Assembly: GCA_016207765.1 (NCBI GenBank) | Contig: JACQOY010000123.1 | Coordinates: 1 to 12,635, forward strand | Direction: 5' to 3' | Source of the DNA: Deltaproteobacteria bacterium | GTDB lineage: Bacteria; UBA10199; SBBF01 | Length of the DNA: 12,635 nucleotides | In this document: piece by piece, positions 12,627 through 12,635 of the stretch | How the letters are laid out: each line of letters begins with the position of its first letter | Position numbering within the stretch: the stretch's first letter is position 1 | Notes under the pieces: model-generated | Seen by the model: the letters and a program-made list of their open reading frames with translations, nothing else | Told to the model about the DNA's origin: nothing | Database searches by the model: none | Made by a program: the position numbers and the translations under genes

Positions 12627-12635
12627 ATTCAATGC

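Overview
The window comes from a diderm (Gram-negative) bacterium of moderate GC content. The support is an Omp85-type outer-membrane barrel ending in Phe, several Sec signal peptides, a PDZ/S41 processing protease, murI and a membrane GGDEF enzyme. A split transketolase, short repeat-filled intergenic gaps and a phasin-like protein would fit an uncultivated deltaproteobacteria-like lineage. That placement is inference and no marker gene here fixes it.

Layout, left to right. (1) 1-1379, minus: an ABC-2 type exporter, with the ATPase translationally coupled (ATGA) to a permease cut off by the window edge. (2) 1452-2864, plus: a class III PLP aminotransferase. (3) 2861-3562, plus: a VapBC-like ribbon-helix-helix/PIN toxin-antitoxin module. 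Its promoter lies inside a perfect 12+12 bp palindrome that runs into the antitoxin start codon. (4) 3599-5743: a divergent pair with only 21 bp between start codons, namely a secreted protein of unknown function (minus) and a POTRA-less Omp85-like barrel (plus). (5) 5726-11815, all minus: read in transcription order, a HAMP-GAF-GGDEF diguanylate cyclase, a phasin-like coiled-coil protein, murI, tktA, tktB and an S41 protease. Several junctions overlap by 1-4 bp. (6) 11816-12121: a gene-free stretch of repeats plus the terminator of the next gene. (7) 12122-12580, minus: a small secreted six-cysteine protein.

Functionally this is mostly housekeeping: peptidoglycan precursor supply (MurI), pentose phosphate carbon shuffling (TktA/TktB), envelope protein processing (S41 protease), c-di-GMP signalling and small-molecule export. 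The less ordinary features are regulatory or repeat-derived. About 150 bp of repeat-like palindromic DNA appears to sit in frame inside murI, just before its second catalytic cysteine. A family of short hairpin repeats with GTAG ends is scattered from 7.9 to 12 kb. Two genes take their stop codon from the edge of a repeat. At least two promoters are placed so that their transcripts would be leaderless or nearly so. I see no CRISPR array, tRNA, rRNA, integrase or transposase gene.
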